NCBI GenBank assembly: GCA_021771915.1
Contig: JAETNY010000001.1
Coordinates: 62,001 to 126,000 of the forward strand
Length of the DNA: 64,000 nt
Source of the DNA: Bacillota bacterium
GTDB taxonomy: Bacteria > Bacillota > Dehalobacteriia > UBA4068 > UBA4997
Direction of reading: 5' to 3'
In this document: in pieces, positions 7,977 to 16,984 of the stretch
How positions within the stretch are numbered: position 1 is the stretch's first letter
Layout: every line of letters starts with the position of its first letter
Notes under the pieces: generated by a model
What the model was told of the DNA's origin: nothing
The model's input: the letters and a program-made list of their open reading frames with translations, nothing else
Database searches by the model: none
Translations under genes and position numbers: made by a program

Positions 7977-9203
7977 TTATAATGTATTTTGTGTTTGTAA
8001 TTTTTGGTGCATGGCGGCTACTACCTTTTTGGCTCCAGCAACCGCCTGCACTACATTGCGCGGTCCGGTTACAACATCGCCGGCTGCATAAACCATTGGC
8101 AGACTGGTCTGGCCGTTTTCATCAACTACCAAAAAGCCTTTTTCGTCGATTTCCAATCCTTTAGTTGTATCCACCAGACGTCGGCGCGGTCCCTGGCTGA
8201 CGGCAATGATAACCGAATCAGCCTGTACCTGCAAAAGTTCTGGCAATTCACCGCAGGCGTTGCCGTTTTCGTCCAAAATCAGCTGGCGGAAGAGTGGGCC
8301 TTGCTCGTTAATTTCCAAAATCTGTTTGCCAAATTCAAATTCAGCGCCGTCCAGCTGCGTATAATTCATTTGTTCGGTGGAGGCGCCAATGCGGTTGGTG
8401 CGGCCGTATAGCGTTACATGTTGAGCGCCATGACGCAGGCTGGTGCGTGCAACGTCCATAGCCGTATCTCCCAGGCCAATAATGGCTACGGTTTGTCCCA
8501 GATTATGCTGTCGCGGATTAGCCAGATAATCAATGCCAAAAAGAACATTGCCACGGCTTTCACCCTTAACGCCCAGCGTGCGCGGTCGCCAGACGCCGGT
8601 ACCAATAAATACTGCGCGGTAATCGTCGCGGAACAGATTATCAATACGCAGGGCGTTGCCAATGGTGGTGTTCAGACGGATACGAACACCAAGCTCCAGC
8701 AGTTTATCCTTAAAGCGTTCTAATATACTTTTAGGCAGTCGAAACTCTGGTATGCCATACTGCATAACGCCGCCAATGCGGTCTTTGGAGTCAAAAATTG
8801 TCACCCGATAACCCAGTCTGGCCAGCTGAATGGCGCCGGCCAGACCAGCTGCCCCAGAGCCGATAACCGCAACGGCAATTCCGTTATCCGGCAGGCATTT
8901 TATTTGCATATTATCCAGACAGGTATCGGATATATAATGTTCAATGGTGCTTATTTGCACGGCGTTGCCTTTGCGCCCCAAAACGCAGTTGCCTTCACAT
9001 TGGCGTTCATGGTTACAGATAACTGAACAAATCAGGGAAAGAGGGTTGTTGTCAAAAAGCATTTCTCCGGCTTCATTCAAACGATGCTCTTTAAGCAATC
9101 TAATCATCTCCGGAATAGGGGTGTGGATAGGACAGCCCTGCCGACAGGCCGGTTTGGCGCATTGCAGACAACGATTTATTTCATCAATAACATGACTGGC
9201 CAT
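7977..9203 (-). CDS. stand-alone GltD-like NAD(P)-dependent FAD/Fe-S oxidoreductase
   Basis: A 408-aa protein of the glutamate synthase small-subunit family. The N-terminal 100 residues hold cysteine clusters (CLQCAKPACRQGCP and CSVICNHERQCEGNC), predicted to bind Fe-S clusters. These are followed by an FAD-binding GSGAAGLAGA near residue 113, a pyridine nucleotide-binding GLGDTAMD near 240, and a C-terminal YAAGDVVTGP flavin motif. No glutamate synthase large subunit lies nearby, so it may act as an electron-transfer or dihydropyrimidine-type oxidoreductase subunit rather than in GOGAT. AAGGAG precedes the ATG. It forms an apparent two-gene operon with the AEC transporter. Confidence 0.82.
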   Translation of the reverse strand: MASHVIDEINRCLQCAKPACRQGCPIHTPIPEMIRLLKEHRLNEAGEMLFDNNPLSLICSVICNHERQCEGNCVLGRKGNAVQISTIEHYISDTCLDNMQIKCLPDNGIAVAVIGSGAAGLAGAIQLARLGYRVTIFDSKDRIGGVMQYGIPEFRLPKSILERFKDKLLELGVRIRLNTTIGNALRIDNLFRDDYRAVFIGTGVWRPRTLGVKGESRGNVLFGIDYLANPRQHNLGQTVAIIGLGDTAMDVARTSLRHGAQHVTLYGRTNRIGASTEQMNYTQLDGAEFEFGKQILEINEQGPLFRQLILDENGNACGELPELLQVQADSVIIAVSQGPRRRLVDTTKGLEIDEKGFLVVDENGQTSLPMVYAAGDVVTGPRNVVQAVAGAKKVVAAMHQKLQTQNTL

Positions 9204-9335
9204 TTGCTTATACTCCTTATCATCTATTTTTTTATAATAATGCAGGGTTATATTTTAGCACTATTACTGTTTTTTTGCAATAATTTATTAAAAAATTTTA
9301 AATAAAAAAATTGAATTATCTCACAGGCATGTAAA

Positions 9336-9368
9336 AAGCCTTAAAGCATTTAAAATACTTTAAGGCTT
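9336..9368 (-). terminator. terminator after the PAP2 gene
   Basis: Perfect 11-bp stem AAGCCTTAAAG/CTTTAAGGCTT with an 11-nt loop, 4 bp beyond the stop codon of the PAP2 gene, with a TTT tail on the minus strand. Confidence 0.8.
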
Positions 9369-9372
9369 GAGT

Positions 9373-10020
9373 TTATGTAAGCTGACGGTGGCATTTATAT
9401 AAACGCAAAGCCAGATAAATGACACCGCTTAAAACTGCACCGGCCAAAACGTCCAACACCGAATGTTGCTTTACAAAAACGGTAGAAACACAGATTAGCA
9501 GCATCGCGGCAACCACGGCCAGACGCGCCGCTAAATACGGCTGCAACCTAATACTGTGCCAGCTAACCAGAGCAATGGCGCAGGAAATAGAAACATGCAA
9601 AGAAGGGCAGACATTATTAGGCGCGTCTACCAACCAAACCAGCTGCAAAAGCCGACAGAGCAGATTATCATTGACCTGTTCCGGACGTAGCTGCAAGCCG
9701 TTGGGCCAAAGCAAATAAACGGTGAAGCAAACTGCAGCGCCACCAAAAATTAAAATGCATAGTTCCACAAAGTCCCGTTTATCCAGCAACAGAAAAAACA
9801 GCAGACTGCCGGGAAAGGCTGCAAACCAGAAAAAATAGGGGATAGCAAACCATTCATTAAACGGAATTAAATCATCTAAAAAGCAGTGGATAATCTGCCT
9901 TGGCCGGTTGTTAAAAAATGCGGTTTCACTGGCAAAATCAAGCGTGAAAAATAACAATAAATAAGCCAGCAATAACAAAAGCAGCAGGCCAAAATATCTA
10001 TCCTGAAAAATTTTCTTCAT
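9373..10020 (-). CDS. PAP2-family membrane phosphatase
   Basis: A 215-aa membrane protein with five or six hydrophobic segments. It carries the second and third phosphatase motifs of the PAP2 superfamily, CPSLHVS near residue 140 and KQHSVLDVLAG near 189, with the catalytic histidines. The first (KxxxxxxRP) motif is not obvious, as in the AUR1/PAP2_3-type branch. The start ATG has no convincing SD. It lies 27 bp after frr, where uppS and cdsA often follow in other bacteria, so a lipid phosphate substrate such as undecaprenyl pyrophosphate or phosphatidic acid is plausible; this is inference from position. Confidence 0.8.
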   Translation of the reverse strand: MKKIFQDRYFGLLLLLLLAYLLLFFTLDFASETAFFNNRPRQIIHCFLDDLIPFNEWFAIPYFFWFAAFPGSLLFFLLLDKRDFVELCILIFGGAAVCFTVYLLWPNGLQLRPEQVNDNLLCRLLQLVWLVDAPNNVCPSLHVSISCAIALVSWHSIRLQPYLAARLAVVAAMLLICVSTVFVKQHSVLDVLAGAVLSGVIYLALRLYKCHRQLT

Positions 10021-10047
10021 ATAAAAGTTATGGTTTAAGCGATAAGA

Positions 10048-10608
10048 TTAAACAGAAAGGATATCCTTTTCCTTTTTCTTAAAGGTTTCTTCCACCTTTT
10101 TAATAAAATCGTCGGTTTGTTTCTGGGATTTATCCAGCGCCTTTTTAACCTCGTCCTCGCTGGCCTCGCCCTGTTTTTCCAAAGCTTTAAGTTTATCGTT
10201 CAACTCACGGCGGCAGTTACGGATTGAAACTTTGGCTTCCTCCGCGCGTTTGCTGCAATTTTTTACCAGTTCCTTGCGGCGTTCCTCGGTCAGCGGTGGA
10301 ATAGCCAGACGAATAGCGGCTCCGTCATTGGTGGGGTTAATTCCCAAATCAGAAGTCTGAATGGCTTTTTCAATCGCTTTAATCATGCTGCGGTCCCAGG
10401 GCTGAATCACCAAAAGGCGCGGTTCCGGTGCGGAAATGCTGGCCATCTGGGCAACAGGCGTGGCGGTGCCGTAATAATCAATCTGAAGCTTGTCCAAAAT
10501 TGCCGGGTCAGCGCGGCCGGCGCGCATCACAGAAAAATCCTGACACATGGATTCAAAAGCTTTTTGCATTTTTTCTTCTGCGGATTTCAAAATTTCATTA
10601 GTAGCCAT
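10048..10608 (-). CDS. frr: ribosome recycling factor
   Basis: Splits post-termination ribosomes together with EF-G. The 186-aa length and landmarks (DFSVMRAGRADPAILDKLQIDYYG near residues 24-47 and ERRKELVK near 130) fit RRF along the whole protein. The start ATG overlaps the pyrH stop (TAATG on the minus strand), with GGAGGG located inside the end of pyrH, so translation is coupled to UMP kinase. Confidence 0.97.
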   Translation of the reverse strand: MATNEILKSAEEKMQKAFESMCQDFSVMRAGRADPAILDKLQIDYYGTATPVAQMASISAPEPRLLVIQPWDRSMIKAIEKAIQTSDLGINPTNDGAAIRLAIPPLTEERRKELVKNCSKRAEEAKVSIRNCRRELNDKLKALEKQGEASEDEVKKALDKSQKQTDDFIKKVEETFKKKEKDILSV

Positions 10609-11345
10609 TATTTTGTCCCTCCTACGATTGTACCAATTTGTTCACCTTTAACCACGCGCACGATGTTGCTGGGGTCGTCAATGCTGAAAACCAGCAGGGG
10701 AATATGGTTGTCCATACAGATGGTGGCGGCGGTGCCGTCCATAACCTGTAAGCCCTTGTTTAAAACGTCCATAAAATCCAGCGTATCAAATTTTTTGGCG
10801 TTGGGGTTCAGTTTCGGGTCGCTGTCATAAACACCGTCAACGCCTTTTTTCGCCATTAAAATCGCATCGGCTTCAATTTCTGCGGCACGCAGGGCGGCAG
10901 TGGTATCCGTGGAAAAATAAGGATTGCCGGTGCCGGCGGCAAAGATTACCACGCGCCCCAGGCCGAGATGACGCAGAGCCCGGCGGCGGATATACGGCTC
11001 GGCAATCTGCCGCATTTCTACTGCTGTCTGCACCCGTGTTACCACGTCGATGCTCTCCAATGCGTCCTGCAAGGCCAGACCATTCATCACGGTGGCCAGC
11101 ATACCCATATAGTCGGCGGTTACACGATCCATTCCCTTGGCGGAACCGGTTGCGCCGCGCCAGATGTTGCCGCCGCCCACCACCAGGGCGGTTTCCACGC
11201 CAAGCTCACAAACTGCCTTAATTTGTTGGGCGATATCGTGAATGGTTGCCGGGTCAATGCCAAAGCCCTGTTTGCCAGCCAATGCTTCGCCGCTGACTTT
11301 CAGTATTACACGTTTATACTTCAAGGAAGTATTTAATTCACTCAT
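10608..11345 (-). CDS. pyrH: UMP kinase
   Basis: Phosphorylates UMP to UDP; an amino acid kinase fold enzyme unrelated to eukaryotic UMP/CMP kinase. The 245-aa protein shows KVSGEALAG near residue 16, GGGNIWRG near 57, [17 protein letters not shown] near 136 and the C-terminal GTIVGG. GGGGAGG precedes the ATG. The usual rpsB and tsf genes are not upstream; instead the gene has its own promoter and forms a pyrH-frr unit, possibly running on into the PAP2 gene. Confidence 0.97.
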   Translation of the reverse strand: MSELNTSLKYKRVILKVSGEALAGKQGFGIDPATIHDIAQQIKAVCELGVETALVVGGGNIWRGATGSAKGMDRVTADYMGMLATVMNGLALQDALESIDVVTRVQTAVEMRQIAEPYIRRRALRHLGLGRVVIFAAGTGNPYFSTDTTAALRAAEIEADAILMAKKGVDGVYDSDPKLNPNAKKFDTLDFMDVLNKGLQVMDGTAATICMDNHIPLLVFSIDDPSNIVRVVKGEQIGTIVGGTK

Positions 11346-11383
11346 AATTTGCCTCCCCTATGGCCTAAATGCCATTTTGTTCG

Positions 11384-11413
11384 ATTATAGCATATTTAAG
11401 GTTAACTTTGCAA
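11384..11413 (-). promoter_or_regulatory. sigma-A-type promoter of pyrH-frr
   Basis: On the minus strand TTGCAA (11408-11413) and TATAAT (11384-11389) are separated by 18 bp, about 40 bp before the pyrH start, in the gap after mnmA. Confidence 0.75.
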
Positions 11414-11440
11414 GGTTCCAGCGTAATATTTCTAAAAAAA

Positions 11441-12478
11441 TTAGCTGATTATGCCGCCCCCAATAACAATATCGCCAGCATAAATAACGGCGGCCTGGCC
11501 TTTGGCTACGGCGCGCTGAGGCCGCACAAATTCAATTTGCAGGCAATCGTCAGCGGTTTGGCTGACCAGTGCCGGCTGCGGCTGGCGGCGATAACCGATT
11601 TTTACGGCATAGTAACGCGGCTGCTCTAGCTTATCCATTGCAATCAGATTGATTTCCTTGAGCGTCAGACGTTTGGTATACATATCCTCGGCATAGCCCA
11701 CCTGCACGGTATTTTGCTGTGGGTCAATGGCGCAGACATAGGCTGGCCGCCCCAGGGCAATACCAAGGCCATGACGCTGGCCAACGGTGTAATATACCAG
11801 TCCTTTGTGCCGCCCCAAAACCTTGCCCTGTTTATCAATAAAATTGCCGGGCGGATAGCTGTGGCCGGTGTGGCGACATATAAACGCGGCATAATCACCG
11901 TCTGGCACAAAACAAATATCCTGACTTTCCCGTTTATGCGCGTTACGGAATTGTTGTTCCTCGGCAATCTGTCGTACTTCTGCCTTGGTCAGGCCTCCCA
12001 GCGGCAGCAGAGTATGCGCCAGTTGGTTCTGGGTAAGACAGAAAAGCACATAACTTTGGTCTTTAGTGGCGTCCATCGCTTTTTTTAACAGCCAGCGCTG
12101 ACTGGCGGCGTCATATTCAATGCGCGCATAATGCCCGGTGGCGATATGGTCATAGCCCAACTTTTGGGCGCTTTGCAGCAGCTGGTCAAATTTCAGCCGG
12201 CGGTTACAGTCTATGCAGGGGTTGGGCGTATGCCCCTGCGCATAGCCCTCCGCAAATTTATCTATAACAGCGGTGCGAAAGTTCTCTGTGAAGTCAAAAA
12301 CATAATGGGGCATCTGCATTTTTTCTGCCACGGCGCGCGCGTCTGCCGCTTCATTTAATGTACAACTGGCCAGCTGCATGGTTGCGCCGGCACAATCATA
12401 GCCGGCCTGTCTGGTCAGATAAGCCGCCACGCTGGAATCAACGCCGCCGCTCATGGCAATCATTGCTTTTTTGGTCAT
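11441..12478 (-). CDS. mnmA: tRNA-specific 2-thiouridylase MnmA
   Basis: Forms 2-thiouridine at U34 of tRNAs for Lys, Glu and Gln, using sulfur relayed from a cysteine desulfurase. The 345-aa protein opens with the PP-loop SGGVDSSVAAYL at residues 9-20. The catalytic cysteines are those of NPCIDCNRRLKF near 93 and SQDICFVPDGDY near 190, both present. GAGG precedes the ATG. Single gene, with no nearby cysteine desulfurase in the window. Confidence 0.95.
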   Translation of the reverse strand: MTKKAMIAMSGGVDSSVAAYLTRQAGYDCAGATMQLASCTLNEAADARAVAEKMQMPHYVFDFTENFRTAVIDKFAEGYAQGHTPNPCIDCNRRLKFDQLLQSAQKLGYDHIATGHYARIEYDAASQRWLLKKAMDATKDQSYVLFCLTQNQLAHTLLPLGGLTKAEVRQIAEEQQFRNAHKRESQDICFVPDGDYAAFICRHTGHSYPPGNFIDKQGKVLGRHKGLVYYTVGQRHGLGIALGRPAYVCAIDPQQNTVQVGYAEDMYTKRLTLKEINLIAMDKLEQPRYYAVKIGYRRQPQPALVSQTADDCLQIEFVRPQRAVAKGQAAVIYAGDIVIGGGIIS

Positions 12479-12614
12479 GGTTAATCCTCAATATGATACA
12501 AAATTTTTCTGTTCATTAAATTTTAACATAATTATCTTAAAAATACAACGAAAAACATTTTTTTGTGGATTTATTAGGTGTCCAGGTTATGGTCCTGTTT
12601 TTTGTTCACTGTGA

Positions 12615-12623
12615 TGCTATAAT
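12615..12623 (+). promoter_or_regulatory. extended -10 promoter of the SLC13 transporter gene
   Basis: TGCTATAAT, an extended -10 element, lies 27 bp before the ATG at 12650. TGTTTT at 12596 is the best -35 match, with a 16-bp spacer. Confidence 0.6.
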
Positions 12624-12649
12624 GTTGGGAAAAAAGGAGATGTTGCAGT

Positions 12650-14071
12650 ATGGAAGACAAAGCGTGGAGTAAAGGTCAGATTGTTGCTCTTATATTGGGG
12701 CCGGTGCTGTTTGGGCTGACGCTTTTGCTGCTTCCGGTCGGTCTTTTGACCTTTGAAGCTCGAGTGGCCGTTAGTACTGTAATATGGATGGGCTTCTGGT
12801 GGATAACAGTGCCGGTCAGCGCGGCGGTTACGGCCTTTATTCCCATTCTGGTAAATGCTGTTTTTAACATACTGCCTATGGGCGGCATTATCAGCGATTA
12901 TTTTTCCGAGATTGTGGTTTTGCTTTTTGGGGTGGATTTGCTTGCTATTGCCTGGCAGGTAACCGGCTTTGACCGTAGCCTTTCTTTAAAAGCGCTTTGT
13001 ATAATTGGTCCGTCAGCCACGCAGCAAATAATCATCTGGTTTGTGTTGCCGGCCCTGCTTTCCACAGTTTTGCCCAACGCTGTGGTTTGTATGGTGCTGA
13101 CGCCGATTGCTTTTGCCATGCTGCAATATGTGAGCCATGAGGGCAGTCCAATCCGTTCCATTATTTTGCTGGCCATTGCCTGGGGCGCCGGCGTTGGTGG
13201 GGTAGGCACGCCGTTGGGCGGTGCGATGAATTTGATTGCTGTTGGTTCCTTTGAGGAGTTAACGGGTCGTGAGTTTGCTTATCTGGATTGGATTTTGCGT
13301 CTGGTGCCGTTTATGCTGCTGCTGATTTTGGTGGGTGTTTTATATCTGCTGTTGATTAAGCCGAAAAATGTCAGTCTGGAGGGCAGCAAAGAATATTTTC
13401 GCGGTCTTTATCAGGAACTGCCGCCAATGAACAGAGATGAACTTTTAAGCGTGGTGCTGTTTGGGGTGGCGATGTTGCTGGCTTTTGTGCGTCCGCTGTT
13501 TGAACAATGGTTGCCCGGGTTGAAGCCCGCCTATATTTTTCTGCTTTTTGGCATGTTTACATTTGTGTTGCCCAAGCAAAATGGAGAGCCTTTGTTAACC
13601 TGGGAAAAGGCGGAAAAAAATATCGGTTGGAATTTGTTGTTTTTGATTGCCGGCGGTTTGGCGGTGGGCGGTATGATTAGCGACTCAGGTGCGGCGCAGG
13701 TAGTTGCTGTTCAAGTGGCGGCATGTAATCTGACCGGCGGCTTGGGTACGATATTACTTTTTGTGGCATTTACCATTATGCTGGCGGAAATCGCCAGCAA
13801 CACAGCGGCCGCGGCAATCGCTCTGCCGGTGGTAATCAGCGTTACGCAGGAATTAAACCTGAATCCCATTCCTTACATATTTATTACGGCGGCGGCATTT
13901 AACTGCGCTTATATTTTGCCGACCTCTATCCGTGCCATTCCGGTGGCTTTTGGTCTGAAGCCGTCTTTTATGGGTAAAAACGGCGTGGCGCTTACATTGT
14001 TAAGCATTTTGACAATCTCGCTGTTCGGTTGGCTGCTATTGCGTTTTGTGCCGGCCTTTGGCGTTATTTAG
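12650..14071 (+). CDS. SLC13/DASS-family sodium-coupled anion transporter
   Basis: A 473-aa integral membrane protein with about twelve hydrophobic segments, in the divalent anion:sodium symporter family. The C-terminal half contains AEIASNTAAAAIALPVV near residue 383, the conserved SNT signature that binds sodium and the carboxylate. An equivalent site in the N-terminal half is less clear (VLPNAVVCMVLTP). Likely substrates are dicarboxylates such as succinate or malate, or sulfate; the sequence does not decide. AAGGAGA lies 10-12 bases before the ATG. Single gene with its own promoter and terminator. Confidence 0.85.
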   Translation: MEDKAWSKGQIVALILGPVLFGLTLLLLPVGLLTFEARVAVSTVIWMGFWWITVPVSAAVTAFIPILVNAVFNILPMGGIISDYFSEIVVLLFGVDLLAIAWQVTGFDRSLSLKALCIIGPSATQQIIIWFVLPALLSTVLPNAVVCMVLTPIAFAMLQYVSHEGSPIRSIILLAIAWGAGVGGVGTPLGGAMNLIAVGSFEELTGREFAYLDWILRLVPFMLLLILVGVLYLLLIKPKNVSLEGSKEYFRGLYQELPPMNRDELLSVVLFGVAMLLAFVRPLFEQWLPGLKPAYIFLLFGMFTFVLPKQNGEPLLTWEKAEKNIGWNLLFLIAGGLAVGGMISDSGAAQVVAVQVAACNLTGGLGTILLFVAFTIMLAEIASNTAAAAIALPVVISVTQELNLNPIPYIFITAAAFNCAYILPTSIRAIPVAFGLKPSFMGKNGVALTLLSILTISLFGWLLLRFVPAFGVI

Positions 14072-14086
14072 CGTTTAGATACAGGC

Positions 14087-14119
14087 CAATCCCCGACCGC
14101 AGAATTGTGTCGGGGATTG
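14087..14119. terminator. terminator between the SLC13 and HD-domain genes
   Basis: Perfect 11-bp GC-rich stem CAATCCCCGAC/GTCGGGGATTG with an 11-nt loop, followed by TGTTTATATTT on the plus strand. It sits between convergent genes. Confidence 0.85.
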
Positions 14120-14135
14120 TGTTTATATTTGGAAA

Positions 14136-14708
14136 TTACAAATTGCCTTTCAGGCCGATGGCTTCGGCTCTTTCCTGCATGCCGGCGATGGTTTCGCGGA
14201 TAACCTCGTCCAACTCCATGCCCAGCAGTTCGCAGCCTTTGCGGATAACCTCGCGGTTAACGCCGGCGGCAAAAGCTTTGTCCTTAAACTTCTTTTTAAC
14301 GGATTTAACCTCGATATCCAGCACGCTTTTAGAGGGACGCATCAGGCAGGCGGCGTTAATCAGGCCGCAAAGCTCGTCCACGGTGTAAAGTGTTTTTTCC
14401 AGCTTGCTCTGCGGCTCCACGTCGGTACAGATGCCCCAGCCGTGGCAGTTCATGGCGCGAATATAAAACTCGTCCACGCCGCGCTCACGCATGATTTCTT
14501 CCGATTTATGACAATGTTCTTCCGGAAATTGCTCATAATCCAAATCATGCAGCAATCCGGCCACCGCCCAGATTTCCTCGTCCTCGCCGTTTAAGCGGCC
14601 GAAATGCGCCATAACCGCTTCTACGGCCAGAGCGTGCCTTTGCAGCGCCTCGCCTTTAGTATATTCCGTAAGTAAGGCCCAGGCCTCCGCTCTTGCTAAC
14701 TTTTCCAT
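14136..14708 (-). CDS. HD-domain (HDIG-type) phosphohydrolase-like protein
   Basis: A 190-aa protein with HD superfamily metal ligands: the histidine of LQRHALAVEAVM near residue 24, LLHDLDYEQF near 52 (the HD pair) and HCHKSEEI near 65. This set is typical of small HDIG proteins that hydrolyse nucleotides or other phosphoesters; the substrate is unknown. The start is the ATG at 14708, with GGAGG 9 bases upstream; the longer frame to 14777 has no SD and a non-conserved hydrophobic extension. Monocistronic and convergent with the SLC13 gene. Confidence 0.8.
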   Translation of the reverse strand: MEKLARAEAWALLTEYTKGEALQRHALAVEAVMAHFGRLNGEDEEIWAVAGLLHDLDYEQFPEEHCHKSEEIMRERGVDEFYIRAMNCHGWGICTDVEPQSKLEKTLYTVDELCGLINAACLMRPSKSVLDIEVKSVKKKFKDKAFAAGVNREVIRKGCELLGMELDEVIRETIAGMQERAEAIGLKGNL

Positions 14709-14796
14709 TTTGTCAATCCTCCTGTTTATAAAAATCCAGCTTATAAACATTATATAACGAATTGGCAGGAACTGCAAGCGCTGCGTTGGAATTTGT

Positions 14797-15336
14797 TTAA
14801 GCCTGACAGTTTTTGTTATGCGCTTTCAGCTTTTTGATTGCCCAGTCATAATGACTGCTGGTGGTACTGACAAAATATGAGCCCAACACGCCGCCGCCCA
14901 CCCAATTGTAGACGCCTTTGGTAAATAAATCTTCATTGGAAAACTGCTGCGCCAATTCCAAAACTTGCTGATGGGACTGTGCCAACATTGTTTTGGCCTG
15001 TTCCAGTGGGGTCTGCTGGTGTTTTTGCCAAAATTCGCGGTTCATATCGCCATAAGTTTTCCAGTTATAGGGAAGGGGGATAAAGGGCTGGCTTTGGCCG
15101 TTCAGATTGGCGTTCACCCAGTTTAACAGCAGCTGATGCCATTCATAAAGATGAATTAACACGTCGCGCAGGTTTTTATCACGCTGCCAGTGGGCTTCTT
15201 TTTTCTTAACGTCGGCGGAAAAATCAAACGGCGTGGCCAGCACCTCGGTCGGCAGTTTGTCGATAAGCTTGTTCATTTCCTCATATTTAGCCGCGGCGGC
15301 GGTTAAAAGGTCTGTTTTGCAGGTTGGTCTGCTCAT
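14797..15336 (-). CDS. ClbS/DfsB-family four-helix protein
   Basis: A 179-aa soluble protein of the ClbS/DfsB (DUF1706) family, related to DinB four-helix bundles. The N-terminal TKxDLLxxxxxKYEEMNKLID-like helix, the region DVLIHLYEWHQLLLNW near residue 60 and the C-terminal STTSSHYDWAIKKLK are characteristic. ClbS itself hydrolyses the cyclopropane warhead of colibactin; most family members, including this one, have no known substrate, and no colibactin genes are present here. GAGG precedes the ATG. Confidence 0.78.
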   Translation of the reverse strand: MSRPTCKTDLLTAAAAKYEEMNKLIDKLPTEVLATPFDFSADVKKKEAHWQRDKNLRDVLIHLYEWHQLLLNWVNANLNGQSQPFIPLPYNWKTYGDMNREFWQKHQQTPLEQAKTMLAQSHQQVLELAQQFSNEDLFTKGVYNWVGGGVLGSYFVSTTSSHYDWAIKKLKAHNKNCQA

Positions 15337-15417
15337 TTTGTTTGCCTCTTTTCATTATTTTTATAAACTTATTATACAATGCTAAACCTGACAACTGTTT
15401 GTCAACTAATAAAAATA

Positions 15418-15446
15418 TTGCTTTTCTTTTTAGGTTATATTATAAT
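15418..15446 (+). promoter_or_regulatory. sigma-A-type promoter of the aldehyde dehydrogenase gene
   Basis: TTGCTT and TATAAT separated by exactly 17 bp, ending 38 bp before the ATG at 15485. Confidence 0.75.
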
Positions 15447-15484
15447 AAAAAGACAGCAGATAGATACAAAGGGAGAGTTTGAAT

Positions 15485-16909
15485 ATGAACAAAGCGGAAA
15501 TTGCAGAGATATTGCGAGCACAGCAGGAATATTTTATGGCTGGCTATACCACCCACCCATTGCGTGGCAGGGCGTTGCGCACCAACATGCTGGCCGATTT
15601 GCATAATGCGCTGCTGAAATATGAACAGCCGCTGCTGGCGGCATTGCAGCAGGATTTGGGTAAGCCGGAATACGAGGCTTATACCACTGAATTTATTCCT
15701 GTTATGCAGGAGATTGATTATGTTTTCAAAAAAGGCGGCGCCTGGTTTAAGGAAAAAACGCTGATGGCTAATAAGCTGACGGCGCATGGCACGGCCAAAA
15801 TCACTTATATACCCAAGGGCTGCGTGCTGATTATTGCGCCCTGGAATTATCCTTTACAGCTGGCGCTTATGCCGCTGATTTCGGCTATTGTGGCCGGTAA
15901 CTGTTGTATCGTTAAGCCTTCAGAGCAAGCGCCGGCCACAGCGCAGGTTTTGGAGGAGATGATAAACAGCACCTTTAAGCCGGAATATATTTGGGTGATA
16001 AATGGTGATGCGGAAACTGCCCAGACTTTGGTGGCGCAGCCGTTTGACCATATCTTCTTTACCGGCAGCCAGCAGGTGGGGCGGCAGGTTATGGCGGCGG
16101 CGGCGCAAAATCTTACGCCGGTGACGCTGGAGTTGGGCGGTAAATCTCCCTGCATTGTTACGCCATACGCCAACATTTATAAGGCGGCGCACAGCATTAT
16201 CTGGGCCAAGCTGTTAAACTGCGGCCAGACCTGTGTGGCGCCGGATTATGTGCTGGTTTGCGAGGAGCAAAAGGAGGCTTTTATTTCCTCGCTGATGTTC
16301 TCCATGCGCGAACTTTATGGTCAGGAGCCGCTGAAATCGCCAGATTATGGCAAAATTATCAACAAACAGCATTTTGACCGCCTTTTGAGTTATATTGAGC
16401 CGTATCGCAATACTGGCAGCCTGATTTGTGGCGGCCAGAGCGACGCTAAACAGCTGAAGCTGGCGCCGACTATTTTAAGCGGCGTTGATTTGGAATCGGC
16501 GGTGATGAAAGAGGAAATCTTTGGGCCAATCCTGCCGGTTTTGACCTATGACACTATCGGTAATGCTATTCGCTTTATTAACAGCCGGCCCACGCCGCTG
16601 GCCTGTTATCTGTTTGACGCAACAGATGAAATTACCAATCAGGTTTGCAGTAAAGTGCGCTGCGGCGGTCTTTGTATTAATGATACGATAACCCAGATGC
16701 TGCACCCCGGCCTGCCCTTTGGCGGCGTTGGCGCCAGCGGTTTTGGACGTTATCATGGCGAAGCTGGTTTTCAGGAATTTTCAGTGTCCAAGCCGATTTT
16801 TAAAAACCGTCTGGGAGCTAATCAGCTGCGTTCAGCGCCTTATACGGAGGGCAAGCTGCAAAAGCTGAAGCAGATGTTTAAGCTGGGCATATTTGCCAAA
16901 AAAATATAA
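15485..16909 (+). CDS. NAD(P)-dependent aldehyde dehydrogenase
   Basis: A 474-aa class 3-like aldehyde dehydrogenase, similar in layout to YwdH/ALDH3 proteins. It shows APWNYPLQLALMP near residue 115, FTGSQQVGRQVM near 190 (nucleotide binding), the general-base Glu in VTLELGGKSP near 213 and the catalytic Cys in NCGQTCVAPDYV near 245; FGPILPV and LPFGGVGASGFGRYHG follow. It probably oxidises aliphatic or aromatic aldehydes. GGGAGAG sits 7 bases before the ATG at 15485; a TTG two codons earlier is less likely. The C-terminus lacks an obvious membrane anchor. Confidence 0.9.
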   Translation: MNKAEIAEILRAQQEYFMAGYTTHPLRGRALRTNMLADLHNALLKYEQPLLAALQQDLGKPEYEAYTTEFIPVMQEIDYVFKKGGAWFKEKTLMANKLTAHGTAKITYIPKGCVLIIAPWNYPLQLALMPLISAIVAGNCCIVKPSEQAPATAQVLEEMINSTFKPEYIWVINGDAETAQTLVAQPFDHIFFTGSQQVGRQVMAAAAQNLTPVTLELGGKSPCIVTPYANIYKAAHSIIWAKLLNCGQTCVAPDYVLVCEEQKEAFISSLMFSMRELYGQEPLKSPDYGKIINKQHFDRLLSYIEPYRNTGSLICGGQSDAKQLKLAPTILSGVDLESAVMKEEIFGPILPVLTYDTIGNAIRFINSRPTPLACYLFDATDEITNQVCSKVRCGGLCINDTITQMLHPGLPFGGVGASGFGRYHGEAGFQEFSVSKPIFKNRLGANQLRSAPYTEGKLQKLKQMFKLGIFAKKI

Positions 16910-16984
16910 GCGCCGCTATCTATAAAAATGACGTTTTTAGCCAATAATAAGGCCGATTGTAAAAGGCTAAGGGGGCGGATATAA

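Noticed and set aside
14797-15336. Colibactin self-resistance determinant
   Set aside because: The family match is to ClbS/DfsB, but no biosynthetic genes for such a toxin are in the window; family members are widespread with other roles.
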